Shown here: positions 6,875 through 12,196 of the stretch, in pieces
How positions within the stretch are numbered: the stretch's first letter is position 1
Layout: every line of letters begins with the position of its first letter
Assembly: GCA_030596185.1 (NCBI GenBank)
Contig: JAUVKP010000006.1
Location: forward strand, 1 to 12,196
Source of the DNA: Fidelibacterota bacterium
GTDB lineage: Bacteria > Fidelibacterota > Fidelibacteria > Fidelibacterales > Fidelibacteraceae
Direction of reading: 5' to 3'
DNA length: 12,196 nt
The notes under the pieces: generated by a model
What the model saw: only the letters and a program-made list of their open reading frames with translations
Told to the model about the DNA's origin: nothing
Database searches by the model: none
Position numbers and translations under genes: made by a program

Positions 6875-7390
6875 TTACTTTTTAAGTTCTTCAAGAACCT
6901 TTTCTGTCAAATTGCATGCTTCATCAGCATAGACAATTGTTCCTTTTGATGCATCAAAAACAAAAGCATAACCGTTTTCTTCGCCAATGATTTTTAGTGT
7001 TTCATTGATCTTGTCAAGAACCGGGCCCAAATATTCTTCTTCTTTTTGATAGATCGAACCATCTTGACCGAAGTGTTCTAATTGATAGCTTTGTAGTTGC
7101 TGCTCTTTTTGTATAATCTCTTTTTGCTTATTGTTTTTCCAAGCATCAGAACTTACAAGTTTTCTTTTTTCGTAATCTTCGATAAGCTTCTGGTAATCCG
7201 CTTGCTTTTCTTTGTAAACATTCTGCAGTTCAACGGCTTCAGCTTCGAGTTTTTTCATTGCGTCAATTGCTTCCTGATATTCCAGCATGATCTGTTCGGA
7301 ATAAATAAAACCAATTTTTATTGCATCCGCAGCAAAAGCAACCGACAGTATGATGGTTAGTAAAATCAGTATTTTTTTCCAGTTTCTCAC
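6875..7390 (-). CDS. skp: Skp/OmpH-family periplasmic chaperone
   Basis: A 171-aa secreted protein of the OmpH/Skp family, which holds unfolded outer-membrane proteins in the periplasm on their way to BamA. The signal peptide is about residues 1-20 (basic MRNWKK, hydrophobic core, AFA cut). The IKIGFIYSEQIM segment (24-35) matches the family's first strand. A long charged, Gln/Lys/Glu-rich helix pair (about 38-120) forms the coiled-coil tentacles, and the C-terminus (EENGYAFVFDASKGTIVYAD) is the typical returning strand pair. Length fits the family. The start codon is GTG (7390-7388), preceded by AAGGAG eight bases upstream. It follows bamA by 19 bases and is last in the operon before the terminator at 6852-6814. 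In many diderms lpxD and fabZ follow skp; here they do not. Confidence 0.93.
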   Translation of the reverse strand: MRNWKKILILLTIILSVAFAADAIKIGFIYSEQIMLEYQEAIDAMKKLEAEAVELQNVYKEKQADYQKLIEDYEKRKLVSSDAWKNNKQKEIIQKEQQLQSYQLEHFGQDGSIYQKEEEYLGPVLDKINETLKIIGEENGYAFVFDASKGTIVYADEACNLTEKVLEELKK

Positions 7391-7398
7391 AATATCTT

Positions 7399-7404
7399 CT
7401 CCTT
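7399..7404 (-). promoter_or_regulatory. Ribosome binding site supporting the skp GTG start
   Basis: AAGGAG on the minus strand, eight bases before GTG at 7390. No in-frame ATG lies at a suitable distance, so the GTG start rests on this site and on the intact signal peptide after it. Confidence 0.8.
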
Positions 7405-7409
7405 ATTAA

Positions 7410-9770
7410 TTAAAAGGGCATCCCAAATACAAAATGGGTTTCCCAGCCCGGGGATTTATAAACTTGTTTTCCTGAACTGTTATAATATGAAAGCTCATCA
7501 AAACCATAACCAAAATCAACACCCAGCATACCCATCATTGGCATATAAACTCGCGCACCAACACCGGCAGAACGAGCCATTTCAGGGATTTTGATATCTC
7601 TCAGGTCATCCCAAATTCGTCCTGCTTCGGCAAAGGCCAATAGGTATAAGGTGGGATTAGGAGAGAGAAGTACTCTCAGTTCACATGAATATTTCAAAAG
7701 CGATTTTCCACTTTCGTAGGATGAGTTAGGTGGTGCAATACTGCCATCCTCATAACCGCGCAGGGGAGTAATATAACTCATTGCATTTGCACCGCCAAGA
7801 TGAAAAAGTCTATCATAGGGAATTACACCGTAATCACCGTAGGGTAAGACAACACCCATATCGAAATTTTGATAAAAAACAACCTTTTCTATGATAGGTG
7901 TATATGTTTCAAAAGTAATCCTATTCTTAACAAATTCCTCTTGTCCACCAAAAATACCTCCGGACAATTGAGCGTTCCAGACAAGTTTTGAGCCTTTAGT
8001 TGGAAATTCAGGTTTGTCGCGGCTGTCACGAGTAATAACCTGAGTAAAACTATTACCCCAAAGTTCTTCAATACCCGATGGATTATATTGCAGGAAGTAG
8101 TTGTCATCACGAACATTATAATAATGCTTATAGGCAAAGGTCAACGCCCAGCTACCACTAAAATAACTGTCCGGCCAACGGAAACGACGACCAAAATGAG
8201 AAGTAACACCAATAGTTTCACGGTCATAAGGTTCATAATAATAAGTATTATCAGTCATTTCACGTTTGGAATAATACAAATTGACGCCTACGGTATTGGG
8301 GCGTCTCATAAGCCAAGGTTCGGTAAAGCCCAAACTGACATAATCCGTACCGGCACTTTTTTGATATGATATAGAAAGTCGTTGTCCCCGACCACCGAGA
8401 TTGTTGATATCAATCCCAACACTACCTGTAAGGCCATCGTATTCACTGTAACCAATGGAAGCATTAGCCCGATCGGAAGATTTTTCTTCAACAGTAATTT
8501 CAACATCAATTGTTTCATCATCTACAGGAACAATATCCGGAACAACATCAGAAAAATAGTTTAACATGAAAATTTCACGCTGTGATCGCATAAGTTTCTC
8601 GCGATTGAACACATCACCCGGCATAAGTTTGACTTCACGACGAATTACATATTCGCGAGTTCGAGAGTTACCGACAAAATTTACACGACGAACAGAGACT
8701 TTATGATTTTCGACTACTTTAATAACAATGTCTAAAGAATCTTCTCCGAAAGGTGTGATTTCCGGTGTTACCTGAGTATAAAGATAACCTGTATCCATAT
8801 ATAGAGAGCGGATCTTTGCATCAACAGCCATCTCGAAATATTTTTCTTTAAATGCTTCGCCTTTTTTTATACCGGCCAGCTCCAGATTCATCAGGAAATA
8901 ACTCTCAGGATAAACTTCCGGACCTTCTATACTAACATTCCGATATACATATTTTGGACCTTCATCAATTTTAACATGAAGGGTCATTTTTTTACCAAGA
9001 GAGTCCAGTTCAATTTCTTCTCCAAGAACCCGTGCATCGCGATAACCTTGATCACGATAGAACTGTAAGAGATTATTTTTATCATCCAAGAACTTCTCTG
9101 GATCATATTTTGCCGACCGGAAAAAAGTATACCAATCGCGTTGCTTTGTATCTTTCATTTGCCAACGCAGGCGCCATGATTTAAAAAGTTCTTGATTAGT
9201 ATCAAATTTGATCTCATCAATAAAAACACGTTCGTTTTCTTCAATCAAAAATGTAATATCAACACGACCTTCTTTTACTTCAGAAGGTTCGGCTGTTACG
9301 TCAATAAATACATTATAAAAACCGGCTTCTTTATATTTCTCTTCTATGGCGATCTTTGCTTTATTAATGAGATGCGGTGTAAAAACCTGGCCGCGAATGA
9401 GATTGATCTCGTCCTGTAATTTATCGTCTTTATATTTGTGATTACCCTCAAACAAAACATCATTTATACGCGGATATTCAGCCACTTGAATAACAACATG
9501 AATCCCTGCGTCTGTTTCTTCAGTCGCCATGACATTAATATCACTGAATAGACGTAAATTATATAGTTTCTTGATGCCGTTTTGAATATCAGTTGACGTA
9601 ACTTCAGTGCCTTCTATTAAACCCATAGAAAGTTTAATAATGCGCTCTGAAGCAGTATCATTCCCCATGACCGAGACGGAAGCAATGGGAATGGTTTGTT
9701 GCTGAGCAAAAAGAAAAGTGGAAAGTCCGAGGACCAAGAATATCAGAATTGATCGTGTGATTTTTTTCAT
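7410..9770 (-). CDS. bamA: Outer-membrane protein assembly factor BamA
   Basis: A 786-aa Omp85 protein, the central insertase for outer-membrane beta-barrels. The signal peptide ends near residue 22 (FLFAQQQ). Five POTRA repeats can be laid out at about 27-98, 99-178, 181-270, 273-354 and 357-429; POTRA3 is enlarged by a segment rich in W/R/K (about 195-225). The 16-strand barrel spans about 434-786: GYSEYDGLTGSVGIDINNLGG, then TEPWLMRRP, the DKPEFPTKGSKL strand (585-595), and the conserved loop-6 motif as LRGYEDG (670-676, Arg671) in place of the common VRGF/VRGY. It ends in F (HFVFGMPF), the usual barrel signature. The start is 3 bases after the uppS stop with only a weak upstream purine site, so translation may be coupled to uppS. 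The product should fold the TonB receptor encoded in this same window, with Skp from the next gene as supplier. Confidence 0.97.
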   Translation of the reverse strand: MKKITRSILIFLVLGLSTFLFAQQQTIPIASVSVMGNDTASERIIKLSMGLIEGTEVTSTDIQNGIKKLYNLRLFSDINVMATEETDAGIHVVIQVAEYPRINDVLFEGNHKYKDDKLQDEINLIRGQVFTPHLINKAKIAIEEKYKEAGFYNVFIDVTAEPSEVKEGRVDITFLIEENERVFIDEIKFDTNQELFKSWRLRWQMKDTKQRDWYTFFRSAKYDPEKFLDDKNNLLQFYRDQGYRDARVLGEEIELDSLGKKMTLHVKIDEGPKYVYRNVSIEGPEVYPESYFLMNLELAGIKKGEAFKEKYFEMAVDAKIRSLYMDTGYLYTQVTPEITPFGEDSLDIVIKVVENHKVSVRRVNFVGNSRTREYVIRREVKLMPGDVFNREKLMRSQREIFMLNYFSDVVPDIVPVDDETIDVEITVEEKSSDRANASIGYSEYDGLTGSVGIDINNLGGRGQRLSISYQKSAGTDYVSLGFTEPWLMRRPNTVGVNLYYSKREMTDNTYYYEPYDRETIGVTSHFGRRFRWPDSYFSGSWALTFAYKHYYNVRDDNYFLQYNPSGIEELWGNSFTQVITRDSRDKPEFPTKGSKLVWNAQLSGGIFGGQEEFVKNRITFETYTPIIEKVVFYQNFDMGVVLPYGDYGVIPYDRLFHLGGANAMSYITPLRGYEDGSIAPPNSSYESGKSLLKYSCELRVLLSPNPTLYLLAFAEAGRIWDDLRDIKIPEMARSAGVGARVYMPMMGMLGVDFGYGFDELSYYNSSGKQVYKSPGWETHFVFGMPF

Positions 9771-9773
9771 ACT

Positions 9774-10523
9774 TTAGGTACTTACCTGTTCGCTAGTTTT
9801 TCCAAAACGCCGTTCCCGTTGAGTGTAAGATAACAATGCCTTATAGTATTCCTGACGGTGGAAATCGGGCCATAGCTCTTCGGCAAAGTAGAATTCTGCG
9901 TATGCAGATTGCCAAAGAAGATAATTGCTTATCCGATATTCACCACTGGTCCGGATCATCAGATCGGGGTCAGGGATATCCGCAGTATCAAGACGGGATT
10001 CAAATAGCGTTTCATTTATGTCATTGGGTTCGAGTTCGCCGCTTTTCACATCTTCCGCAAGAGTATGAACAGCTCGCAAGATCTCATCGCGACTTCCATA
10101 GCTAAGAGCAACGATCAGAGTCATACGTTTATTGTCTTTCGTTAACTCAATTCCCTGTTCCAGAACGGCCCATGCTTTTTTAGGAAGATCGTTCTTGTCT
10201 CCTATGACTTTCAATTGAACATTGTTCCGATGTAATTCTTTAATTTCACGTTGTGTTGTTTTAAGTAAAAGGGTCATAATGGCTGAAACTTCATCTTTGG
10301 GGCGATTCCAATTTTGTTTTGAAAATACATAGATCGTCAGATATTTGACACCCGCTTCAGCTGAAGCGGTAACAATTTCCTTAATTGTCTTTACACCTTC
10401 ATTATGCCCCATCATTCGGGGAAGCCCGCGTTTTTTTGCCCAACGTCCATTGCCATCCAAAATGATCGCTACATGTTGCGGTACATTTGGATTATTTTTA
10501 ATTTCTTCGGCACGTATTTCCAT
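9774..10523 (-). CDS. uppS: Undecaprenyl diphosphate synthase (cis-prenyltransferase)
   Basis: Condenses isopentenyl diphosphate with farnesyl diphosphate to make the C55 carrier precursor for peptidoglycan and surface glycan synthesis, at the cytoplasmic face of the membrane. At 249 aa it matches the family. Motifs: HVAIILDGNGRWAKKRGLPR (17-36, catalytic D23), YVFSKQNWNRPKDEV (65-79), and DLMIRTSGEYRISNYLLWQ (187-205, R191, R197, S199) with E210 in AYAEFYF, plus LWPDF. One oddity is Gln70 where the family usually has Glu in the S-x-E-N-W motif. The ATG follows a GGGGGA site. It is first in the operon with bamA and skp. In many bacteria cdsA, dxr and rseP lie between uppS and bamA; here bamA follows directly and dxr has moved behind skp's terminator. 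Confidence 0.97.
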   Translation of the reverse strand: MEIRAEEIKNNPNVPQHVAIILDGNGRWAKKRGLPRMMGHNEGVKTIKEIVTASAEAGVKYLTIYVFSKQNWNRPKDEVSAIMTLLLKTTQREIKELHRNNVQLKVIGDKNDLPKKAWAVLEQGIELTKDNKRMTLIVALSYGSRDEILRAVHTLAEDVKSGELEPNDINETLFESRLDTADIPDPDLMIRTSGEYRISNYLLWQSAYAEFYFAEELWPDFHRQEYYKALLSYTQRERRFGKTSEQVST

Positions 10524-10554
10524 AATTCCCCCATTATCATAAGTACAGCTTGTA

Positions 10555-10583
10555 AAAATAGCTTTTCAAGTGGGAAAAGTCAA
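10555..10583 (-). promoter_or_regulatory. Sigma70-like promoter of uppS-bamA-skp
   Basis: On the minus strand TTGACT (10583-10578), a 17-base spacer and TATTTT (10560-10555): 5/6 and 4/6 matches to consensus with ideal spacing. A start near 10548 would give a leader of about 25 bases with the GGGGGA ribosome site before the ATG at 10523. No other good promoter is visible before the operon. Confidence 0.5.
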
Positions 10584-10684
10584 GGGGTAACTCGTAACTC
10601 GTGACTGAAAACCGGGGTATGAGTTACCTGTCCGACATAGCCCGAAGGCGTAGACGGATGGGTTATGAGTAGAAGAAGTCAAGG
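10577..10684. repeat. Possible MITE-like element bounded by 9-bp direct repeats
   Basis: AAGTCAAGG occurs at 10577-10585 and again at 10676-10684, like a target-site duplication. Just inside, TAACTCGTAACTC (10588-10600) and the reverse complement of 10660-10672 (CTACTCATAACCC) match at 9 of 13 positions as imperfect terminal inverted repeats. An exact 8-bp inverted pair GGTAACTC (10586-10593) and GAGTTACC (10621-10628) lies within. The right half holds TCCGACATAGCC and GGCGTAGACGGA around a CGAA loop (10631-10658), an imperfect stem. There is no coding capacity, so it would be non-autonomous. The boundaries are inference, since short matches can arise by chance. Confidence 0.35.
10586..10607 (+). 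repeat. Short tandem heptamer, three units
   Basis: GTAACTC occurs twice in tandem (10587-10593, 10594-10600), followed by the variant GTGACTG (10601-10607). It is the reverse complement type of the longer heptamer tract at 10854-10902, whose minus strand contains CGTAACC and CGTGATC units. Confidence 0.6.
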
Positions 10685-10710
10685 ATTGAGAGTTTAGAAT
10701 TTAATAAGTC

Positions 10711-10756
10711 TGTCATCTCGACCGGAGTCACCACAAGTGGCGAAGTGGAGAGATCT
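10711..10756. repeat. REP-like interspersed stem-loop element
   Basis: The stretch runs from TGTCATCTCGACCGG (10711-10725) to GAAGTGGAGAGATCT (10742-10756). Outer arms ATCTC (10715-10719) and GAGAT (10750-10754) pair, and an inner CCAC (10731-10734) can pair with either of two GTGG copies (10737-10740, 10745-10748). The sequence type (GTCATCTCGACC, variable middle, GGAGAGATCT) resembles, from memory, a family of intergenic repeats scattered through many FCB genomes. Copy number here cannot be seen. Confidence 0.6.
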
Positions 10757-10786
10757 ATTCATGAGAAGGAAATCTATAAGGAGGGA

Positions 10787-10814
10787 GTAGAGACGCGATG
10801 CATCGCGTCTCTAC
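10787..10814. repeat. Perfect 28-bp palindrome
   Basis: GTAGAGACGCGATG (10787-10800) followed directly by its exact reverse complement (10801-10814), with no central spacer. From memory the same GAGACGCGATGCATCGCGTCTC core occurs as an interspersed intergenic repeat in cyanobacteria and FCB bacteria. It lacks a following T run on either strand, so it is not an intrinsic terminator. Confidence 0.85.
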
Positions 10815-10853
10815 CATGTGCCAATAGTTGATTATATCGTCAAATAAAGGTAT

Positions 10854-10902
10854 TCACCGATCACGGATTATCGATCACCGGTCACAGCTCACGGGTTACG
10901 TC
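10854..10902. repeat. Degenerate heptamer tandem repeat, seven units
   Basis: Seven consecutive 7-bp units begin at 10854, 10861, 10868, 10875, 10882, 10889 and 10896. Five begin with TCAC (for example TCACCGA, TCACGGA) and two with TTA (TTATCGA, TTACGTC). The consensus is about TYACSGR. No insertion or deletion breaks the phase across 49 bases. Confidence 0.75.
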
Positions 10903-10943
10903 TTTATACTTTAATCTTTTGCCTTTAATCTTTTATCTTCTAA
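10902..10943. repeat. T-rich heptamer tandem repeat, six units
   Basis: Six 7-bp units starting with CTT begin at 10902, 10909, 10916, 10923, 10930 and 10937. CTTTAAT occurs exactly at 10909 and 10923; the others are variants such as CTTTTAT and CTTTTGC. The tract abuts the TYACSGR tract with a one-base phase shift and ends 9 bases before the U32 start codon, thus forming most of the space where its promoter and leader should be. Confidence 0.65.
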
Positions 10944-10952
10944 ATTACTTCC

Positions 10953-12196
10953 ATGAACAAAAGACCCGAAATTCTTGCTCCTGCAGGAGATATGCAAAAA
11001 CTCAAAACGGCTTTTGCTTTTGGTGCTGATGCCGTATATGCAGGAATTCCAAAATTTTCTTTAAGAACGCGTGAAGCCGGTTTTTCTCACGAAAATCTTC
11101 AATCAGCTATTGACCTTACTCACACCATGGGTAAAAAACTCTACCTTACTTTAAATATTTATCCCCATAATTTAAAAGTCGATTCATTCCTAAAGGAACT
11201 TGATATCATTGCACCTATGGGTGCCGATGCATTTATCATGGCTGACCCCGGCATGATCGCGATGGTTCGCAAAACTTATCCTGATATTCCCATTCATTTA
11301 TCGACGCAATCCAATACCGTAAATTGGATGTCGGTCGCTTTTTGGCGGGACCTCGGTGTTAAACGTGCTATCCTTAGTCGCGAACTTCGCCTGGATGAGA
11401 TCAGCGAAATGCATAAAAAAGTCCCCGATATTGAGTTGGAGACTTTCGTTCACGGTGCCATTTGTATTTCATATTCGGGACGTTGTTTAATATCAAATTA
11501 TCTCCATGGCCGGGATGCAAACCAAGGAACCTGCACTAACAGTTGTCGCTGGGAATATAAATTGGGCTATGAAAAAGGATCCTTGTTAGACATTGAAAAA
11601 ACACAGACACCCTATGAATATGACACCCCTCCCCCTGAAGGATTCTATGTAAAAGAAAGTCATCGCCCGGATGATCGTTTCCCCATCGGTGAAGATGAAC
11701 ACGGCACTTATTTGATGAATTCCAAAGATCTTTGCGCAATTGAGCTGATCCCTGATATTCTAAAGACAGGTGTATGCAGCCTAAAGATCGAGGGACGAAC
11801 AAAATCAGCCTATTATGCAGCCATGACATCCCGATCATATAAACGTGCTTTGAACGACCATCTTGCCGGCAAAGCATATGATCCGGAAAATCTGCGGGAC
11901 CTGATGCGCCTTAGTAACCGAACCTATACAACCGGTTTTTATACGCGCAACCCAAGACAATATGGGGAAAATATTGGAGATGGTTATTCAGGTGGAACCG
12001 GTGAAGCTGTTTGTGGTGTGATCCGTGATTTTAATCCTCAAACGAATATCGCAGAAATTGAAGTAAAGAATCGCTTCCTCCCGGAAGAAAAACTTACTTT
12101 GATCACACCTGGTGAAGATACTGTTTTCAAGTTAGATGCAATCATGGATAAGCGCGGCACCAAACTTGAAGCCGCCCACGGCGGCGCACGAAATGT
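10953..12196 (+). CDS. trhP: U32-family tRNA hydroxylation protein TrhP (YegQ-like), 3' end beyond window
   Basis: An uninterrupted frame of 414 codons from ATG at 10953 to the window edge. It resembles E. coli YegQ/TrhP throughout: KRPEILAPAGDMQKLKTAF at the N-terminus, FGADAVYAG (23-31), MADPGMI (96-102), the U32 signature ETFVHGAICISYSGRCLIS (163-181), then NQGTCTNSCRWEY (190-202) and SLKIEGRTKSAYYA (276-289). Cys171, 178, 194, 198 and 261 are candidates for the [4Fe-4S] ligands known in this family. TrhP acts with prephenate in making 5-hydroxyuridine at wobble position 34 of some tRNAs; despite the family name it is not known to be a protease in this branch. YegQ is about 450 aa, so some 30-50 residues should be missing. 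No Shine-Dalgarno site precedes the ATG (AAATTACTTCC), unlike most genes here, which might mean a leaderless or poorly initiated message. It is divergent from uppS and lacks local functional partners. Confidence 0.92.
   Translation, partial: MNKRPEILAPAGDMQKLKTAFAFGADAVYAGIPKFSLRTREAGFSHENLQSAIDLTHTMGKKLYLTLNIYPHNLKVDSFLKELDIIAPMGADAFIMADPGMIAMVRKTYPDIPIHLSTQSNTVNWMSVAFWRDLGVKRAILSRELRLDEISEMHKKVPDIELETFVHGAICISYSGRCLISNYLHGRDANQGTCTNSCRWEYKLGYEKGSLLDIEKTQTPYEYDTPPPEGFYVKESHRPDDRFPIGEDEHGTYLMNSKDLCAIELIPDILKTGVCSLKIEGRTKSAYYAAMTSRSYKRALNDHLAGKAYDPENLRDLMRLSNRTYTTGFYTRNPRQYGENIGDGYSGGTGEAVCGVIRDFNPQTNIAEIEVKNRFLPEEKLTLITPGEDTVFKLDAIMDKRGTKLEAAHGGARN

Larger units (their letters stand above)
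10524..10952. other. Repeat-rich divergent intergenic region
   Basis: The 429 bases between uppS (minus) and the U32 gene (plus) contain no credible ORF. Apart from the uppS promoter at the left, they hold a chain of different repeat types described separately: a repeat-flanked element (10577-10684), a REP-like stem-loop (10711-10756), a perfect palindrome (10787-10814) and two heptad-periodic tracts (10854-10943). Stretches 10685-10710, 10757-10786 and 10815-10853 show nothing I can name. Confidence 0.8.

Noticed and set aside
10787-10814. Bidirectional terminator for uppS or the U32 gene
   Set aside because: There is no T run after the stem on either strand, and it lies upstream of both divergent genes.
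10854-10943. CRISPR array
   Set aside because: The periodic units are only 7 bp and contiguous; there are no 20-40-bp repeats with unique spacers.
11536-11877. Minus-strand 113-codon ORF
   Set aside because: It lies wholly opposite the well-conserved U32/TrhP frame and its translation has no recognisable features.

Overview
The window is about 12.2 kb of AT-rich (roughly 40% GC by eye) DNA from a diderm bacterium. A BamA/Skp outer-membrane assembly system and a Bacteroidetes-style TonB-dependent receptor with an N-terminal carboxypeptidase-regulatory-like domain point to the FCB superphylum. Several genes carry strong AAGGAG-type Shine-Dalgarno sites, which are unusual in true Bacteroidota, so a relative such as Cloacimonadota, Marinimicrobia or Calditrichota is more likely. 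This placement is inference.

Layout, left to right. (1) 1-4395, minus strand: a two-gene unit of a TonB-dependent receptor (4395-1429) followed after about 30 nt by a beta-helix lipoprotein (1398-79), closed by a strong intrinsic terminator at 16-53. (2) 4396-4793: an AT-rich leader and intergenic region with a possible 41-aa ORF (4570-4445), a terminator-like hairpin just upstream of the receptor's ribosome binding site, a near-copy of that hairpin inside the receptor's signal-peptide codons, a 17-bp palindrome and the response regulator's terminator. (3) 4794-6668, minus: an OmpR/PhoB-type response regulator with no kinase in view, and dxr upstream of it. (4) 6814-10583, minus: an operon uppS-bamA-skp with a good sigma70-like promoter (10583-10555) and its own terminator (6852-6814). 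(5) 10524-10952: a divergent intergenic region densely packed with repeats: a possible small MITE-like element, a REP-like stem-loop, a perfect 28-bp palindrome, and two abutting tracts with 7-bp periodicity. (6) 10953 to the window end, plus: a U32-family protein close to YegQ/TrhP, cut by the window edge.

Most of the genes serve the cell envelope. Dxr feeds the MEP pathway that makes isoprenyl diphosphates; UppS turns these into the undecaprenyl carrier for peptidoglycan and glycan synthesis; Skp and BamA deliver and fold outer-membrane barrels, of which the TonB receptor is one; the lipoprotein probably works with that receptor at the surface. The U32 gene (tRNA wobble uridine hydroxylation) is functionally separate.

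I see no large new system such as a defence island, CRISPR array or insertion sequence. The least-explained signals are the duplicated terminator-like hairpin around the receptor start with its short ORF, and the heptad-periodic repeat cluster between uppS and the U32 gene.
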